64,000 nucleotides of DNA from Thiotrichales bacterium (GTDB lineage: Bacteria > Pseudomonadota > Gammaproteobacteria > Beggiatoales > Beggiatoaceae): NCBI GenBank assembly GCA_016745035.1, contig JADGDE010000003.1:1-64000 (forward strand). Direction: 5' to 3'. Under the pieces are notes generated by a model that was not told the DNA's origin, searched no databases, and was given only the letters and a program-made list of their open reading frames with translations. Shown piece by piece: positions 53,031 to 62,987 of this stretch; position 1 is the first letter of the stretch, and each line of letters starts with the position of its first letter. Made by a program: the position numbers and the translations under genes.

Positions 53031-55415
53031 ATGCGTATGAAAAAATTATCCAAAGCCTTATTACTGGCTTTAGGTGGTGGTAGTCTTATAGCGGCGCAAA
53101 GCTTAGCGGCTGCCGAAGATCCACGTCCTAATATCCTGTTATTCTTAGCTGATGATATGGGTTATTCCGACATCGGTGCTTATGGCGGTGAAGTGCAAAC
53201 CCCGAATTTAGACGAGTTATCAAAAAACGCGCTGAATTTCACTAACTACTACGCTTCTGCCTCTTGCACCCCGACCCGCGCTATTATCATGAGTGGTGTT
53301 GATAATCATCGTAATGGTGTTGGCTCAATGGCAAGTAATATCCGTGGCACCACTACCCAAAAAGGTCAGCCCGGTTATGAAGGTATTCTTAACGAACACG
53401 TCGTTAGTACCGCAAGACGCTTAAAAGATGCCGGTTATCACACCTATATGGTTGGTAAATGGCATTTGGGTGAAGAAGAAGGCACGCGTCCTCATGACCG
53501 TGGTTTTGAGCAAACTTTTGCCCTTTTAGAAGGTGCGGCTAGTCACTATGCCGATCAAATGGGTTTTGTTCCCTTCCAACCTAAAGTCCATTACAGTGCC
53601 AATGGTCAAGATGTCCCTAGCGAAAGTATTCCAGCGGATTTCTATTCCACTAAATATTATACCGACAAGATGATTGAGTTTATTGACTCAAATGTCCAAG
53701 ATGGCAAGCCTTTCTTCTCTTACATGGCTTACACCGCACCCCACGCACCTTTACACGCACCGAAAGAAAACATCGATAAATATAAAGATGTCTATACCAA
53801 AGGTTGGGATGCGATTCGCGCCGAGCGCTTTACCCGTATGCAAAACATGGGCATTATCCCTGATTACATCAGCTTACCACCAAGTTGGAAAGATGCTAAA
53901 ACCGGCGAAGAAGTCGTTACCCCTTGGGATCAGTTAAGTGCTGAAGATCAAGAATTTAATGCCCGTTTGATGGCCGTTTATGCCGGTATGATCGATTATT
54001 TAGACTTTAGTATTGGTCGCATGATTGATCATCTGAAAACCATTGGCGAATATGATAACAGTATCATGATTTTCCAATCAGACAATGGCCCTCACGAACG
54101 TGATCGTCCGAACGTAGAACCCTATAAACCCACTTATGATAAATGGTTTGCTGACGCAGCTGATCCCAATATCGATAAGTGGCCCAACTTTGCTATTGAT
54201 AACAGCACTGAAAACATGGGTCTACCCCGTTCTTTCATCATGCCAGGTTATGGATGGGCACAAGTGTCCTCTACCCCTTTATTTGGTACTAAATCTACCA
54301 TGGCAGAAGGCGGTATTCGTGTTCCCTTCATGGTTTCTTTTTCAAATCATATCACCCCTGGGCGCACCACTGCGTTTGCATCTATCATCGACTTGTTACC
54401 CACATTCCTCGATTATGCCAACGTGCCAGAGCCTAACACCGTTTATAACGTCAACGACACCGAAAAATGTGTATTTAGCTTAGATGGCCGTTCTATGCGT
54501 GCGGTTTGGGAAGGTCGTCGCGATGAAGTCTACACCGACAATGACAACGTCGCCTTTGAATTGTTCGGGACTATTAATAAAGCCCTTTACAATGGTGATT
54601 GGAAAATTCTGCGTTTAGGTGATGAAGTCTGGGGTACAGGTAATGAGCAACCTTGGAAATTATTCAATATTGCCATGGATCCTCGTGAATTGTTTGACCT
54701 CTCGGCGTTTTATCCAGAAAAATTGGCAGAAATGCAAGTAGCGTACGATCAATATGAAAAAGACGTGGGCTTTATCAGTGATGCTTTAACTGACAAAATG
54801 CCAACCAATGCGACTGACCACCCAAGCAGTGATAATGCTTTGATTTTGCGTGATGCGCCTTCGCGTTTTGCAGTCTCTAGCAAAGCTGTTCGTGATTTGG
54901 TGATTAAATCAGGTAAAGATGTCAATTACAATGGCACGGCAATGAGTGCAGCGAGCTTCTTAGGTTTAGCTAACTTACCGAAGAAACAATATGCTATTTG
55001 GGGTCAGCAAGGCTTAGCTATCTTTGATGATGGCGCAGCGATGCGTGCAGCGATTGCCGCTAACGGTGCTAAGTTGGTTAGCAATGCCAATGTTGCTGAT
55101 TTGCAAGGTATGTCTATTGTTTATGATGGGGTGAGTTTTGCGGCTAAAGACTACTTACCATTATTCCGCGCTCAACCTAATGTCCAATTACCCTTGGCAA
55201 TGGTTGTCGGTACGCGTTATGGCGAAACCATCTTATATGCAAGTGGTGCAGCAGCAAATGCAGAAGCCATGGCAAACAACAAGCCACGTCAATGCTCTGA
55301 CCTGACTGGTAAACCAGAGCTTGATTTGACTGCTCAAGCAGCCGAAGCAGCAGCAGCTAAAGCAGCCGCTGACGCGGCAGCAGCGGCATCTGCCGATCCT
55401 GCTAGCGCAAGCTAA
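53031..55415 (+). CDS. Secreted arylsulfatase with C-terminal extension
   Basis: 794 residues. Signal peptide to about 27. Alkaline-phosphatase-superfamily sulfatase: PNILLFLADDMGYSDIGAYG (metal Asp), the formylglycine site CTPTR at 79-83, YMVGKWHLG and metal site FQSDNGPHERD. After the sulfatase fold (to about 590) there is an unassigned domain of about 150 residues (NYNGTAMSAASFLGL, QQGLAIFDDGAAM, LPLAMVVGTRYG) and an Ala-rich tail. It releases sulfate from sulfate esters. No formylglycine-generating enzyme gene is nearby. AGGAGATC precedes the ATG. Confidence 0.88.
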   Translation: MRMKKLSKALLLALGGGSLIAAQSLAAAEDPRPNILLFLADDMGYSDIGAYGGEVQTPNLDELSKNALNFTNYYASASCTPTRAIIMSGVDNHRNGVGSMASNIRGTTTQKGQPGYEGILNEHVVSTARRLKDAGYHTYMVGKWHLGEEEGTRPHDRGFEQTFALLEGAASHYADQMGFVPFQPKVHYSANGQDVPSESIPADFYSTKYYTDKMIEFIDSNVQDGKPFFSYMAYTAPHAPLHAPKENIDKYKDVYTKGWDAIRAERFTRMQNMGIIPDYISLPPSWKDAKTGEEVVTPWDQLSAEDQEFNARLMAVYAGMIDYLDFSIGRMIDHLKTIGEYDNSIMIFQSDNGPHERDRPNVEPYKPTYDKWFADAADPNIDKWPNFAIDNSTENMGLPRSFIMPGYGWAQVSSTPLFGTKSTMAEGGIRVPFMVSFSNHITPGRTTAFASIIDLLPTFLDYANVPEPNTVYNVNDTEKCVFSLDGRSMRAVWEGRRDEVYTDNDNVAFELFGTINKALYNGDWKILRLGDEVWGTGNEQPWKLFNIAMDPRELFDLSAFYPEKLAEMQVAYDQYEKDVGFISDALTDKMPTNATDHPSSDNALILRDAPSRFAVSSKAVRDLVIKSGKDVNYNGTAMSAASFLGLANLPKKQYAIWGQQGLAIFDDGAAMRAAIAANGAKLVSNANVADLQGMSIVYDGVSFAAKDYLPLFRAQPNVQLPLAMVVGTRYGETILYASGAAANAEAMANNKPRQCSDLTGKPELDLTAQAAEAAAAKAAADAAAAASADPASAS

Positions 55416-55418
55416 AAT

Positions 55419-55466
55419 GGAGGCGTGGCTTTAGCCACGCTTGTGCGGGACGCAAGTCCCGCCTCC
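55419..55466 (-). repeat. GGAGG-type two-hairpin palindromic repeat, copy 2
   Basis: GGAGGC, hairpin GTGGC-ttta-GCCAC, then hairpin GCGGGAC-gcaa-GTCCCGC and CCTCC. Its reverse complement aligns with 543-588. It lies four bases after the sulfatase stop and could terminate or protect that mRNA. Confidence 0.7.
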
Positions 55467-55594
55467 AGCTTGTTTCTCCAAAGTTCCCAAGGAGAAACAT
55501 CCCCTCTCCCCGCCTTCCTATTCATAAGATATTACGCAAACCGATGAAAAACTGCTAGAATCAAGCGGTCAGTTTCAAAGGCAGAATTTGCATT

Positions 55595-56017
55595 ATGAAC
55601 AAAAGCACAGGCTTTACCTTTATTGAACTGTTAATCGTTATTTGGATTATTGCGGTATTAGCCGCTGTGGCGATACCCGCTTATAGTGATTATTTAGAAA
55701 GAGCCAGAGCCATAGAAGGCTTAATTTTAGGGCAAGTGCTCAAACGTCCTGTGAGCGAATATTACCAATATCACGGGCGTTTACCCGCCGATAATCAAGC
55801 AGCCGGAACCCATACCCCAGAGCATTGGCGCAGTCAATATGTACAAAGCATTGCCATTGTAAAGGGGCAAATTCGAGTCAATTTGCAACTGGTAAATATC
55901 CAAGGGCAATTACACTTATCCCCGCAAATTAACCCCCATGATCCCTTGCAAATCAGTGCTTGGCATTGCACCTCTGCGGATTTACCTATGCAATATTTAC
56001 CCGCCACTTGCCAATAG
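55595..56017 (+). CDS. Type IV pilin-like protein 1
   Basis: 140 residues. Prepilin leader ending G with the conserved [17 protein letters not shown] after it (Phe1, Glu5), then GLIL-like helix and a C-terminal pair of cysteines ([15 protein letters not shown]). Exported and assembled into pili by PilD/PilB-type machinery; here likely a minor or major pilin. First of three tandem pilin genes, nine bases before the second. Confidence 0.85.
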   Translation: MNKSTGFTFIELLIVIWIIAVLAAVAIPAYSDYLERARAIEGLILGQVLKRPVSEYYQYHGRLPADNQAAGTHTPEHWRSQYVQSIAIVKGQIRVNLQLVNIQGQLHLSPQINPHDPLQISAWHCTSADLPMQYLPATCQ

Positions 56018-56026
56018 GAGAGACAC

Positions 56027-56515
56027 ATGCGACTAAAACACAGCGGTTTTACTCTGATTGAACTCATGACAGTGGTCGCCATTATTGGCATTTTGGCAGC
56101 GGTGGCGATTCCCAATTATAGTGTTTACCTGAAACAAGCCAAAGTCATTGAAGGCGTGAACCTGATCCCACGCTTTAGTAAACTAATTGGCGAATTTTAT
56201 GCCCACCGGGGTCATTTTCCAGCGGATAATGCCAGCCTCGCGCTAGCCGCTCCTGAGCAACTCCAAGGCAATCATATCGAAGCAATTAGCATAGAAAACG
56301 GCGCAATTCACCTGACTTACAAAAGCAAGAGCCTATACACCGACGATGTTGAACCGACACGGTTAAGCTTTCGCCCAGCACTACATCGCGATGCCCCTCA
56401 TACGCCAGTGATTGTTTGGGTTTGCAATGACAACAAAGCCCCCGAAGGGATGCGTCTTTATGGCGAAAACAAAACCCATATGCCCTATGAATACCTCCCC
56501 CCTGCCTGTCAATAA
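56027..56515 (+). CDS. Type IV pilin-like protein 2
   Basis: 162 residues. Leader MRLKHSG followed by [20 protein letters not shown], a class III signal. Body shares the pattern [21 protein letters not shown] and a C-terminal CNDN...YEYLPPACQ disulphide loop with pilins 1 and 3. The three genes look like duplicates. Confidence 0.87.
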   Translation: MRLKHSGFTLIELMTVVAIIGILAAVAIPNYSVYLKQAKVIEGVNLIPRFSKLIGEFYAHRGHFPADNASLALAAPEQLQGNHIEAISIENGAIHLTYKSKSLYTDDVEPTRLSFRPALHRDAPHTPVIVWVCNDNKAPEGMRLYGENKTHMPYEYLPPACQ

Positions 56516-56529
56516 AAGTGAGTCTGCCA

Positions 56530-57027
56530 ATGAAACCGCATTTACAATCCGCTTTTACCCTCATCGAGCTGATGATCGTTGTTGCCATCATCGGTATTCT
56601 CTCTACGATGGCGATTCCGACTTATCAAGACTATGTGATTCGCACCCAAGTTAAAGAAGCCTTATTACTGGGAGAAGCCGCACAAAAAGGCGTGAACGAA
56701 TATTACCAAAATTATCGCCAATTTCCGCCCAATAATGCCGCCGCCTCCCTGCCTGCACCTGAACACCTGATTGGCAACTATGTCAGCGCCGTCAATGTTA
56801 AAGATGGTGTGGTCAATATTACCCTAGGCAACCGCATCAACGCCTTGGCTGCGGGAAAAATTCTCAGCCTGCGCCCAGCCTATGTCAGTGCAAACCCCAG
56901 TTCTCCGATTGCATGGCTATGTGGCTATGCCGAGGCAGTCTCTGGGATGCAAGCCTTTGGTGAAATTCCACCTGCCTACCTCGCCCCCGATTGTCGAAAA
57001 TGGCAGCCCTCAGTCTCTAAAAATTAA
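56530..57027 (+). CDS. Type IV pilin-like protein 3
   Basis: 165 residues from ATG 56530 (GTG 56518 would add four). Leader MKPHLQSA followed by [20 protein letters not shown]; the residue before the cleavage point is Ala, not the usual Gly. Pilin body with [18 protein letters not shown] and a C-terminal CGYAEAV...PDC pair. Starts 14 bases after pilin 2 ends, and 13 bases before mtnA, so the four genes may form one transcript. Confidence 0.85.
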   Translation: MKPHLQSAFTLIELMIVVAIIGILSTMAIPTYQDYVIRTQVKEALLLGEAAQKGVNEYYQNYRQFPPNNAAASLPAPEHLIGNYVSAVNVKDGVVNITLGNRINALAAGKILSLRPAYVSANPSSPIAWLCGYAEAVSGMQAFGEIPPAYLAPDCRKWQPSVSKN

Positions 57028-57040
57028 TAGTTTTAATATA

Positions 57041-58069
57041 ATGGATAAATTACAAGCTGCCCGTTGGCAAGATAATCATTTACAATTACTTGACCAACGT
57101 TTGCTACCGCAACAGCATACCTATATCGACCTCGAAACCGCGACCGATACGGCAAGAGCAATTACCGATATGGTGGTGCGCGGCGCGCCTGCCATTGGGG
57201 TCACAGCCGCTTATGGTGTGGTTTTAGCCGCCCGTAGTGCTTATGCCGAAGCCGGAGATAACTGGCGCGAGCAAATTCAAGCAGAAATGAAAATACTTGC
57301 CGCCGCCCGCCCGACCGCGATTAATCTGCACTGGGCTTTGGTACGCTTAGAAGGGCTGTTCGCCGATTTGAGTGGCAACCCCGAAGCCAAACTACTAGAA
57401 GAAGCCAAAGCCATTCACGCCGAGGATATTGCTGCCAATCAAACCATGGGCAACTTAGGCGCAGCGTTTTTCGCCGACAACACCCGTGTGCTAACGCACT
57501 GCAACGCTGGCGCATTGGCAACCGGTGGTTATGGCACAGCTTTGGGTGTCATTCGTAGCGGTCATGCTCAAGCTAAAATCACCCAAGTTTATGCTGACGA
57601 AACCCGTCCGTGGTTACAAGGCGCACGCCTGACCGCGTGGGAGCTGTTATACGATAATATTCCCGTAACTTTGCTTGCTGACAGTGCCGCAGCGACCTTG
57701 ATGCAACAAGGCAAAATTGACTGGATTGTGGTCGGCTCGGATAGAATCGCTGCCAATGGTGATGTGGCAAACAAAATCGGCACGTACAGTTTGGCAGTGC
57801 TAGCCAAACATCATGGCGTGAAGTTCATGGTGGTCGCACCCTTATCCACAGTCGATTATGACACCCCCGAAGGCGCACAAATCCCCATCGAAACCCGTCC
57901 CGAATCCGAGGTTTTAGGTGTATTTGAGCAACACATTGCCGCTGAGGGTGCAAGTGCTTGGAACCCTGTGTTTGATGTCACCCCCGCTGAATTGGTCGAT
58001 GTGATTGTGACCGAAAAAGGTGTGGTCGAAAATCCTACACGGGAAAAAATGGCAGCATTATTGGACTAA
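57041..58069 (+). CDS. mtnA: S-methyl-5-thioribose-1-phosphate isomerase
   Basis: 342 residues from ATG 57041 (the frame extends back into pilin 3). eIF2B-like fold with [56 protein letters not shown] and [19 protein letters not shown]. It converts methylthioribose-1-phosphate to the ribulose form in methionine salvage. No Shine-Dalgarno visible. Other mtn genes are absent from the window. Confidence 0.94.
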   Translation: MDKLQAARWQDNHLQLLDQRLLPQQHTYIDLETATDTARAITDMVVRGAPAIGVTAAYGVVLAARSAYAEAGDNWREQIQAEMKILAAARPTAINLHWALVRLEGLFADLSGNPEAKLLEEAKAIHAEDIAANQTMGNLGAAFFADNTRVLTHCNAGALATGGYGTALGVIRSGHAQAKITQVYADETRPWLQGARLTAWELLYDNIPVTLLADSAAATLMQQGKIDWIVVGSDRIAANGDVANKIGTYSLAVLAKHHGVKFMVVAPLSTVDYDTPEGAQIPIETRPESEVLGVFEQHIAAEGASAWNPVFDVTPAELVDVIVTEKGVVENPTREKMAALLD

Positions 58070-58197
58070 CACCCATTTTTTCATGTTGGTTCATTTGATA
58101 TGACTTCAGATGACCAACAATGACGCAACTTTATCTGTGAGCGGTAATCGAGCGAATAAGATGGTTTCCCTATGTCCGTGATTTTTTCATTTGAAAA

Positions 58198-59805
58198 TCA
58201 TGCTTTCAGCTTGAAATAGCTTAGCAAGGCTTGTAATTCAGCTAGATTTTGTCGCATATCCTCAGCAGTACCGGAAAGTTGTTCTGAGGCACTGGCATTT
58301 TGTTGGGTGACTTTATCTAGCTGTGCCATTACTTGATTAATCTGGGCAACACCTGAATTTTGCTCGGCAGATGCCAAGGTAATTTCAGCAACTAAATCAG
58401 CCGTTTTTTGCGCACTGGGAACCATTGCCTGTGAATATTCCCCTGCCATTTTAGCAATGCCCATACTGTCGTTTGCTAGTGTGCGGATTTCTTGCGCGGC
58501 AATTTGGCTATTTTCTGCCAACTTGCGCACTTCACTGGCAACCACGGCAAAGCCTTTGCCACGTTCACCAGCGCGAGCCGCCTCAATAGCAGCATTTAAG
58601 GCGAGCAAATTGGTTTGATAAGCAATTTCTTCAACCAAGCTAATTTTATCTATAATTTGTCGCATCGCTTCCAATGTCTGTTGCATGGCTTTACCACCTG
58701 CCCCGGCCTTTTTAGCTGTTTGGGCGGCAATATCATTGGTTCGACTTGCACCTGCGGCATTTTGTTCAATAGATGAGGACATTTGTTCTATCGAGGCGCT
58801 AATTTCTTCTACGCCAGCCGCTTGTGTGCTGGCATCACGGCTCAAGGTTTGTGCGGTTTGCGTCAATTGTTCTGAGGCTTCCAATAATGTACCCGCATGT
58901 GTCTGCACTTTAGAGACAACCAATCCTAATTTCTCAGACATATGCCCTATGCCTTTGAGAATCCCTGTGTCATGGGTTTGTTGTTCCAGCCGTAAATCCC
59001 CTTTAGCAATCTTTTCGGCAACATTAATGATTTCGGCAGGTTCGCCACCGACTTCGCCAATGACTTTACGGGTCACATGCACCGCAATACCGATAGATAA
59101 CATCACTAAAAATAAGGTCAGCACTTGAGCGATGAATAGTAAACGTGTCGAAATAGTCGCTTGAGCATCGACTTCGTTTTTAGTACGTATATCCAATAGC
59201 TGTAGAAACTCATCAATCGGTTGCATGATTTTAGCTTTATCGGCATGGTATTGACCATCGTGCATCAAACGCGTTGCCATCTCCGGGTCGGGCATGGCTT
59301 CTTTGACATAAGCCCCTGTGCCATCATCATATAAACCTTTCATCGCATTCATGGCAATGATTTCGGTGGTTACTAAGGCATCGGAGTTATTTTGTGCTTC
59401 ACGGAGTTTAGAAAACTCCTGCTCGCTAAATCCTGCTTGTTGCATGAGGTTTTTTAAGGGGATAGCTGTGCCATCAGGGCGAAATTTTTCACCATAATTT
59501 AGAATTAAATCCCAATAAATCCGGTCATAAGCTTCAGGTCTAGGTTTTTCGCCATTACGAATGGCGAGAATATCCCAATAAATATGCTCATATTGAGCAT
59601 TACCTGTAATCACATAAGTTCTTGCCATGCGGGTTAAATCATCAGAACTTTGACGTAATTGATCCGCGAGCCGATAAGAATCAAAGCGTTTTTCTTGCTT
59701 ATCGGCAAGGCTTTTACCGCTCTGATTGATAAGTATCGTTAGTCCACTGAGGATGATAATACCGATAATAATCAGGGCATAACTAAAAATGAGTAATTTT
59801 TTCAT
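58198..59805 (-). CDS. Methyl-accepting chemotaxis protein
   Basis: 535 residues from ATG 59805 (an ATG at 59820 adds five without a ribosome site). Membrane segments at about 5-27 and 218-242, a periplasmic domain between them with two similar motifs ([15 protein letters not shown] and [14 protein letters not shown]), a HAMP segment ([16 protein letters not shown]) and the signalling tip [23 protein letters not shown]. Ligand unknown. It lies 43 bases downstream of the globin gene on the same strand. Confidence 0.9.
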   Translation of the reverse strand: MKKLLIFSYALIIIGIIILSGLTILINQSGKSLADKQEKRFDSYRLADQLRQSSDDLTRMARTYVITGNAQYEHIYWDILAIRNGEKPRPEAYDRIYWDLILNYGEKFRPDGTAIPLKNLMQQAGFSEQEFSKLREAQNNSDALVTTEIIAMNAMKGLYDDGTGAYVKEAMPDPEMATRLMHDGQYHADKAKIMQPIDEFLQLLDIRTKNEVDAQATISTRLLFIAQVLTLFLVMLSIGIAVHVTRKVIGEVGGEPAEIINVAEKIAKGDLRLEQQTHDTGILKGIGHMSEKLGLVVSKVQTHAGTLLEASEQLTQTAQTLSRDASTQAAGVEEISASIEQMSSSIEQNAAGASRTNDIAAQTAKKAGAGGKAMQQTLEAMRQIIDKISLVEEIAYQTNLLALNAAIEAARAGERGKGFAVVASEVRKLAENSQIAAQEIRTLANDSMGIAKMAGEYSQAMVPSAQKTADLVAEITLASAEQNSGVAQINQVMAQLDKVTQQNASASEQLSGTAEDMRQNLAELQALLSYFKLKA

Positions 59806-59848
59806 GATATGGCATCTCATCTATTTGTTATCGGTATAAGCATTGAGA

Positions 59849-60280
59849 TTAAGCTTGCTCAGCGTAAAGTTCAGCCTCACGCGCTATTAGTATATCAGCT
59901 AAAAACTGATATGCCTCTGCCCATGCTGCTTGCATCTCGGCGTTAATCACATCACTACCTAAGACATCAACCATAGCGTTGAGCAATGCATCAGCCACCA
60001 TGGGATAATGTTTGGCTTCTACGTGGGTTTTCACATGGCTAGTTGCCATTTTTTCCACAGCGCCACCTAAATTGTCTAATTTATCAATATTAGCAGCATA
60101 AGCACCAACAGCAGCAGCGAGTTTACTCGGCTGATTTTCTGCGCGTTCAAATAAAGCTTGGGTTTCTGGGTATTTACTAAACAAAATTTCATACATACGG
60201 GTGGTTACCGCTTCCCCTTCTGCTTGTAATAGCGGTACGCAACTTTTGACTAAGTCAATGGTGTTGGGAGATAAACTCAT
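59849..60280 (-). CDS. Single-domain bacterial hemoglobin (Vitreoscilla type)
   Basis: 143 residues, all globin. Key segments: MYEILFSKYPETQALFE, the proximal-histidine region MATSHVKTHVEAKHYPMVADALL and the helix H ending ADILIAREAELYAEQA, matching Vitreoscilla VHb and the globin part of flavohemoglobin. No reductase domain. It binds O2 or NO. First gene of a likely two-gene operon with a chemoreceptor. Confidence 0.9.
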   Translation of the reverse strand: MSLSPNTIDLVKSCVPLLQAEGEAVTTRMYEILFSKYPETQALFERAENQPSKLAAAVGAYAANIDKLDNLGGAVEKMATSHVKTHVEAKHYPMVADALLNAMVDVLGSDVINAEMQAAWAEAYQFLADILIAREAELYAEQA

Positions 60281-60298
60281 AAATTTTCCTTAAAATAA

Positions 60299-60326
60299 CG
60301 GATGTTACGTTTTGTTTCGTAACATA
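60299..60326. repeat. Short palindrome resembling joined MITE ends
   Basis: GGATGTTACG, eight-base spacer, CGTAACAT. The arms equal the inner part of the MITE terminal repeats (GATGTTACG/CGTAACATC) but the interior is gone. It lies in the promoter region between the globin gene and deaD. Confidence 0.4.
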
Positions 60327-60535
60327 GGGTTGGGGTTAAGGTCCTTTTGGACCCACATTCGTTAGTAACAGATTTATATCCTGTCATTGTCAATTAAATA
60401 CAAGTACCAAACATCAGTTAATCAAATTAAATACAAGCCCATCAATTTTTTTAGCTTGTTTTAATAAAAATAATCGGGCAAAATCAGTCGGTTTTGGCAC
60501 TTTCTGTCAACTCTATCATTAACTAAGAAATCTCA

Positions 60536-62380
60536 ATGTCCGAATTTAATACCCTAGGCTTAGCAGCGCCCGTTTTAGAAGCACTGACAAAGGTGGGTTA
60601 TGAAACCCCCTCACCGATTCAAGCCGCGACCATTCCCGTGCTGCTCGAAGGGCAAGATTTAATCGGACAAGCACAAACCGGCACGGGTAAAACAGCAGCC
60701 TTTGCTCTGCCCATGCTCTCGACCATCGACCTTAAAGCCAATGTCCGCACAGAGGGGATTTCGGCGTTGATTTTGACCCCAACCCGCGAGCTGGCAATTC
60801 AAGTCGCCGAGGCGTGTCAAAAATATGCACATTTTCTCCCTAATTTCCACGTACTGCCTATTTATGGTGGGCAAGGCTATGATCATCAATTACGTCAATT
60901 GCGCCGTGGTGTACATGTAGTCGTTGGTACGCCAGGCCGGGTGATGGATCATATCCGCCGGGGTACATTAAATTTAAGCCGCTTACAAATGTTAGTGCTA
61001 GATGAAGCTGACGAAATGCTGCGCATGGGCTTTATTGATGATGTTGAGTGGATTTTATCCCGTACCCCCGAAGAGCGCCAAATCGCTCTGTTTTCAGCGA
61101 CCATGCCGCCACCGATTCGCAAAGTGGCACAACGCTATTTGAACAATCCACAAGAAATTAAAATTAAGGCCAAAACCGAAACTGCGACCACCATTTCGCA
61201 GCGTTATTGGCAAGTCAGTGGGCTACACAAACTTGATGCGCTCACCCGCATTTTAGAAGTGGAAGAGTTCGATGCGGTGATCATTTTTGTGCGTACTAAA
61301 ACCATGACCACCGAACTGAGCGAGCGTCTCAATGCCCGGGGTTATGATTGTGAAGCCTTAAATGGTGATATTCCGCAAAACTTGCGTGAGCGCACCATCG
61401 AAAAACTCAAAGCGAAAAAAATTGATTTTGTTGTTGCCACCGATGTCGCTGCCCGGGGCTTAGATGTACCGCGTATCAGTCATGTGGTCAACTACGATAT
61501 TCCGCAAGATATTGAATCTTATGTACATCGAATCGGGCGTACCGGACGGGCGGGCAATACCGGAGAGGCGATTTTGTTTGTCTCCAACCGTGAGCGGCAT
61601 TTATTGCGGGCGATTGAAAAACACACCCGGCAAAAAATCACCTCGATGCAGTTACCCAGCACTGATGCGGTCAACGAGCAACGCCGCTCGCGCTTTAAGG
61701 CACGGATTACCGAAACCTTAGATGGCAAAGACTTGGACTTATTCGAGCAAGTGGTATCGGAATATCAAGAAGAATTCGAGACCGATCCGGCACGCATTGC
61801 CGCAGCCCTTGCTTATTTAGTCCAAGGCGAAACCCCGCTATTTATTAAAGACCAACCACGTCGGGCGCGGCGTGAACATGATGATTTTAAAGGTAAATCA
61901 GAGCGGCAAGGTAAAAATTTTGAACGTGAACCTCGGCGCAAAAAACAGCGTCCTGATAGCAAAGCTCGCCCACTCAAAGACGACAGTGGCGTAGAAATGA
62001 AACGCTTTCAAGTGCAAGTGGGCTATGATCACGAAGTCACGCCACGGCATATTGTCGGCGCGATTGCCAATGAAGCCAACCTCGATAGTCGTTACATCGG
62101 TCAAATTGAAATTCACGATGATTTTACCACCGTCGATTTACCCGCTAATCTCAGCCCAGAGGCGATGAAAGATTTACAAAAAGCTTGGGTCTGTGGTCGA
62201 CGCTTGGCGATTCATGTCTATGGTGAAGCCGCACCTGCCGCGAAAGCCGATGGTCGTCCACCGAAAAAGAAATACGGTAATTCCAAAAAAGCCAAGAATT
62301 TTAAGAAAAACAAATCCAAGCAAGCTGCGGGGGATCAGCCCTTAAAACGTCAACGCAAACGTAAACCAAAATTGGATTGA
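60536..62380 (+). CDS. deaD: DEAD-box ATP-dependent RNA helicase DeaD/CsdA
   Basis: 614 residues. Q-motif FNTLGLAAPVLEALTKVGYETPSPIQ start, AQTGTGKTAA (I), PTRELAIQ (Ia), LVLDEADEML (II), SAT (III), HRIGRTGRAG (VI), then a DbpA-type RNA-binding domain (RFQVQVGYDHEVTPRHIVGA) and a basic Lys/Arg tail. It unwinds structured RNA in ribosome assembly and cold adaptation. Confidence 0.94.
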   Translation: MSEFNTLGLAAPVLEALTKVGYETPSPIQAATIPVLLEGQDLIGQAQTGTGKTAAFALPMLSTIDLKANVRTEGISALILTPTRELAIQVAEACQKYAHFLPNFHVLPIYGGQGYDHQLRQLRRGVHVVVGTPGRVMDHIRRGTLNLSRLQMLVLDEADEMLRMGFIDDVEWILSRTPEERQIALFSATMPPPIRKVAQRYLNNPQEIKIKAKTETATTISQRYWQVSGLHKLDALTRILEVEEFDAVIIFVRTKTMTTELSERLNARGYDCEALNGDIPQNLRERTIEKLKAKKIDFVVATDVAARGLDVPRISHVVNYDIPQDIESYVHRIGRTGRAGNTGEAILFVSNRERHLLRAIEKHTRQKITSMQLPSTDAVNEQRRSRFKARITETLDGKDLDLFEQVVSEYQEEFETDPARIAAALAYLVQGETPLFIKDQPRRARREHDDFKGKSERQGKNFEREPRRKKQRPDSKARPLKDDSGVEMKRFQVQVGYDHEVTPRHIVGAIANEANLDSRYIGQIEIHDDFTTVDLPANLSPEAMKDLQKAWVCGRRLAIHVYGEAAPAAKADGRPPKKKYGNSKKAKNFKKNKSKQAAGDQPLKRQRKRKPKLD

Positions 62381-62458
62381 AGCCAGCTAGCGAGATTGAT
62401 AAGCCTAGTTTAGAATAGGTGGTTGCGCGATGTTGCAAAAATAAGGATAAATAAAAGT

Positions 62459-62974
62459 ATGGAACCAAAAAGTAGTTATGCACGCGAAGAATTGATCGCT
62501 TGTGCCCAAGGTCAAATGTTTGGCGAAGGCAATGCCCAGTTACCGATGCCGCCAATGCTGATGTTTGATCGCATTATCGACATTAATGACACCGGTGGCA
62601 GTGCAGGCAAAGGCGAAATTATTGCCGAACTCGACATTAATCCTGACCTTTGGTTCTTTGATTGCCATTTCCCTGGTGATCCGGTCATGCCCGGTTGTTT
62701 AGGACTGGATGCCATGTGGCAATTAGTCGGCTTTTTCCTCGGCTGGAAAGGTGGCCCAGGTCACGGTCGTGCGCTTGGCAGTGGTGAAGTCAAATTTACC
62801 GGACAAGTAACTCCTAAAGCTAAAAAAGTGACTTACCGTATCGACATGCAACGGGTTATTATGCGTAAATTGGTCATGGGTATTGGTAATGGCACGATGG
62901 AAGTGGACGGGCGCGAAATCTATAAAGCCAATGATTTACGCGTGGGCTTGTTCACCTCTACTGATAATTTCTAA
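62459..62974 (+). CDS. fabA: 3-hydroxydecanoyl-ACP dehydratase/isomerase FabA
   Basis: 171 residues from ATG 62459 (AAGGATAAATAAAAGT upstream; in-frame codons to 62423 lack a site). Active-site histidine and aspartate in [22 protein letters not shown], and [11 protein letters not shown] at the N-terminus. It makes and isomerises the double bond for unsaturated fatty acids. Followed by fabB with 13 bases between, the usual fabAB pair. Confidence 0.96.
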   Translation: MEPKSSYAREELIACAQGQMFGEGNAQLPMPPMLMFDRIIDINDTGGSAGKGEIIAELDINPDLWFFDCHFPGDPVMPGCLGLDAMWQLVGFFLGWKGGPGHGRALGSGEVKFTGQVTPKAKKVTYRIDMQRVIMRKLVMGIGNGTMEVDGREIYKANDLRVGLFTSTDNF

Positions 62975-62987
62975 TAAGGGGGCTTTC

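Noticed and set aside
60281-60535. FNR box upstream of the globin or deaD genes
   Set aside because: Only half-sites such as AATCAA are visible; no full TTGAT-N4-ATCAA palindrome.
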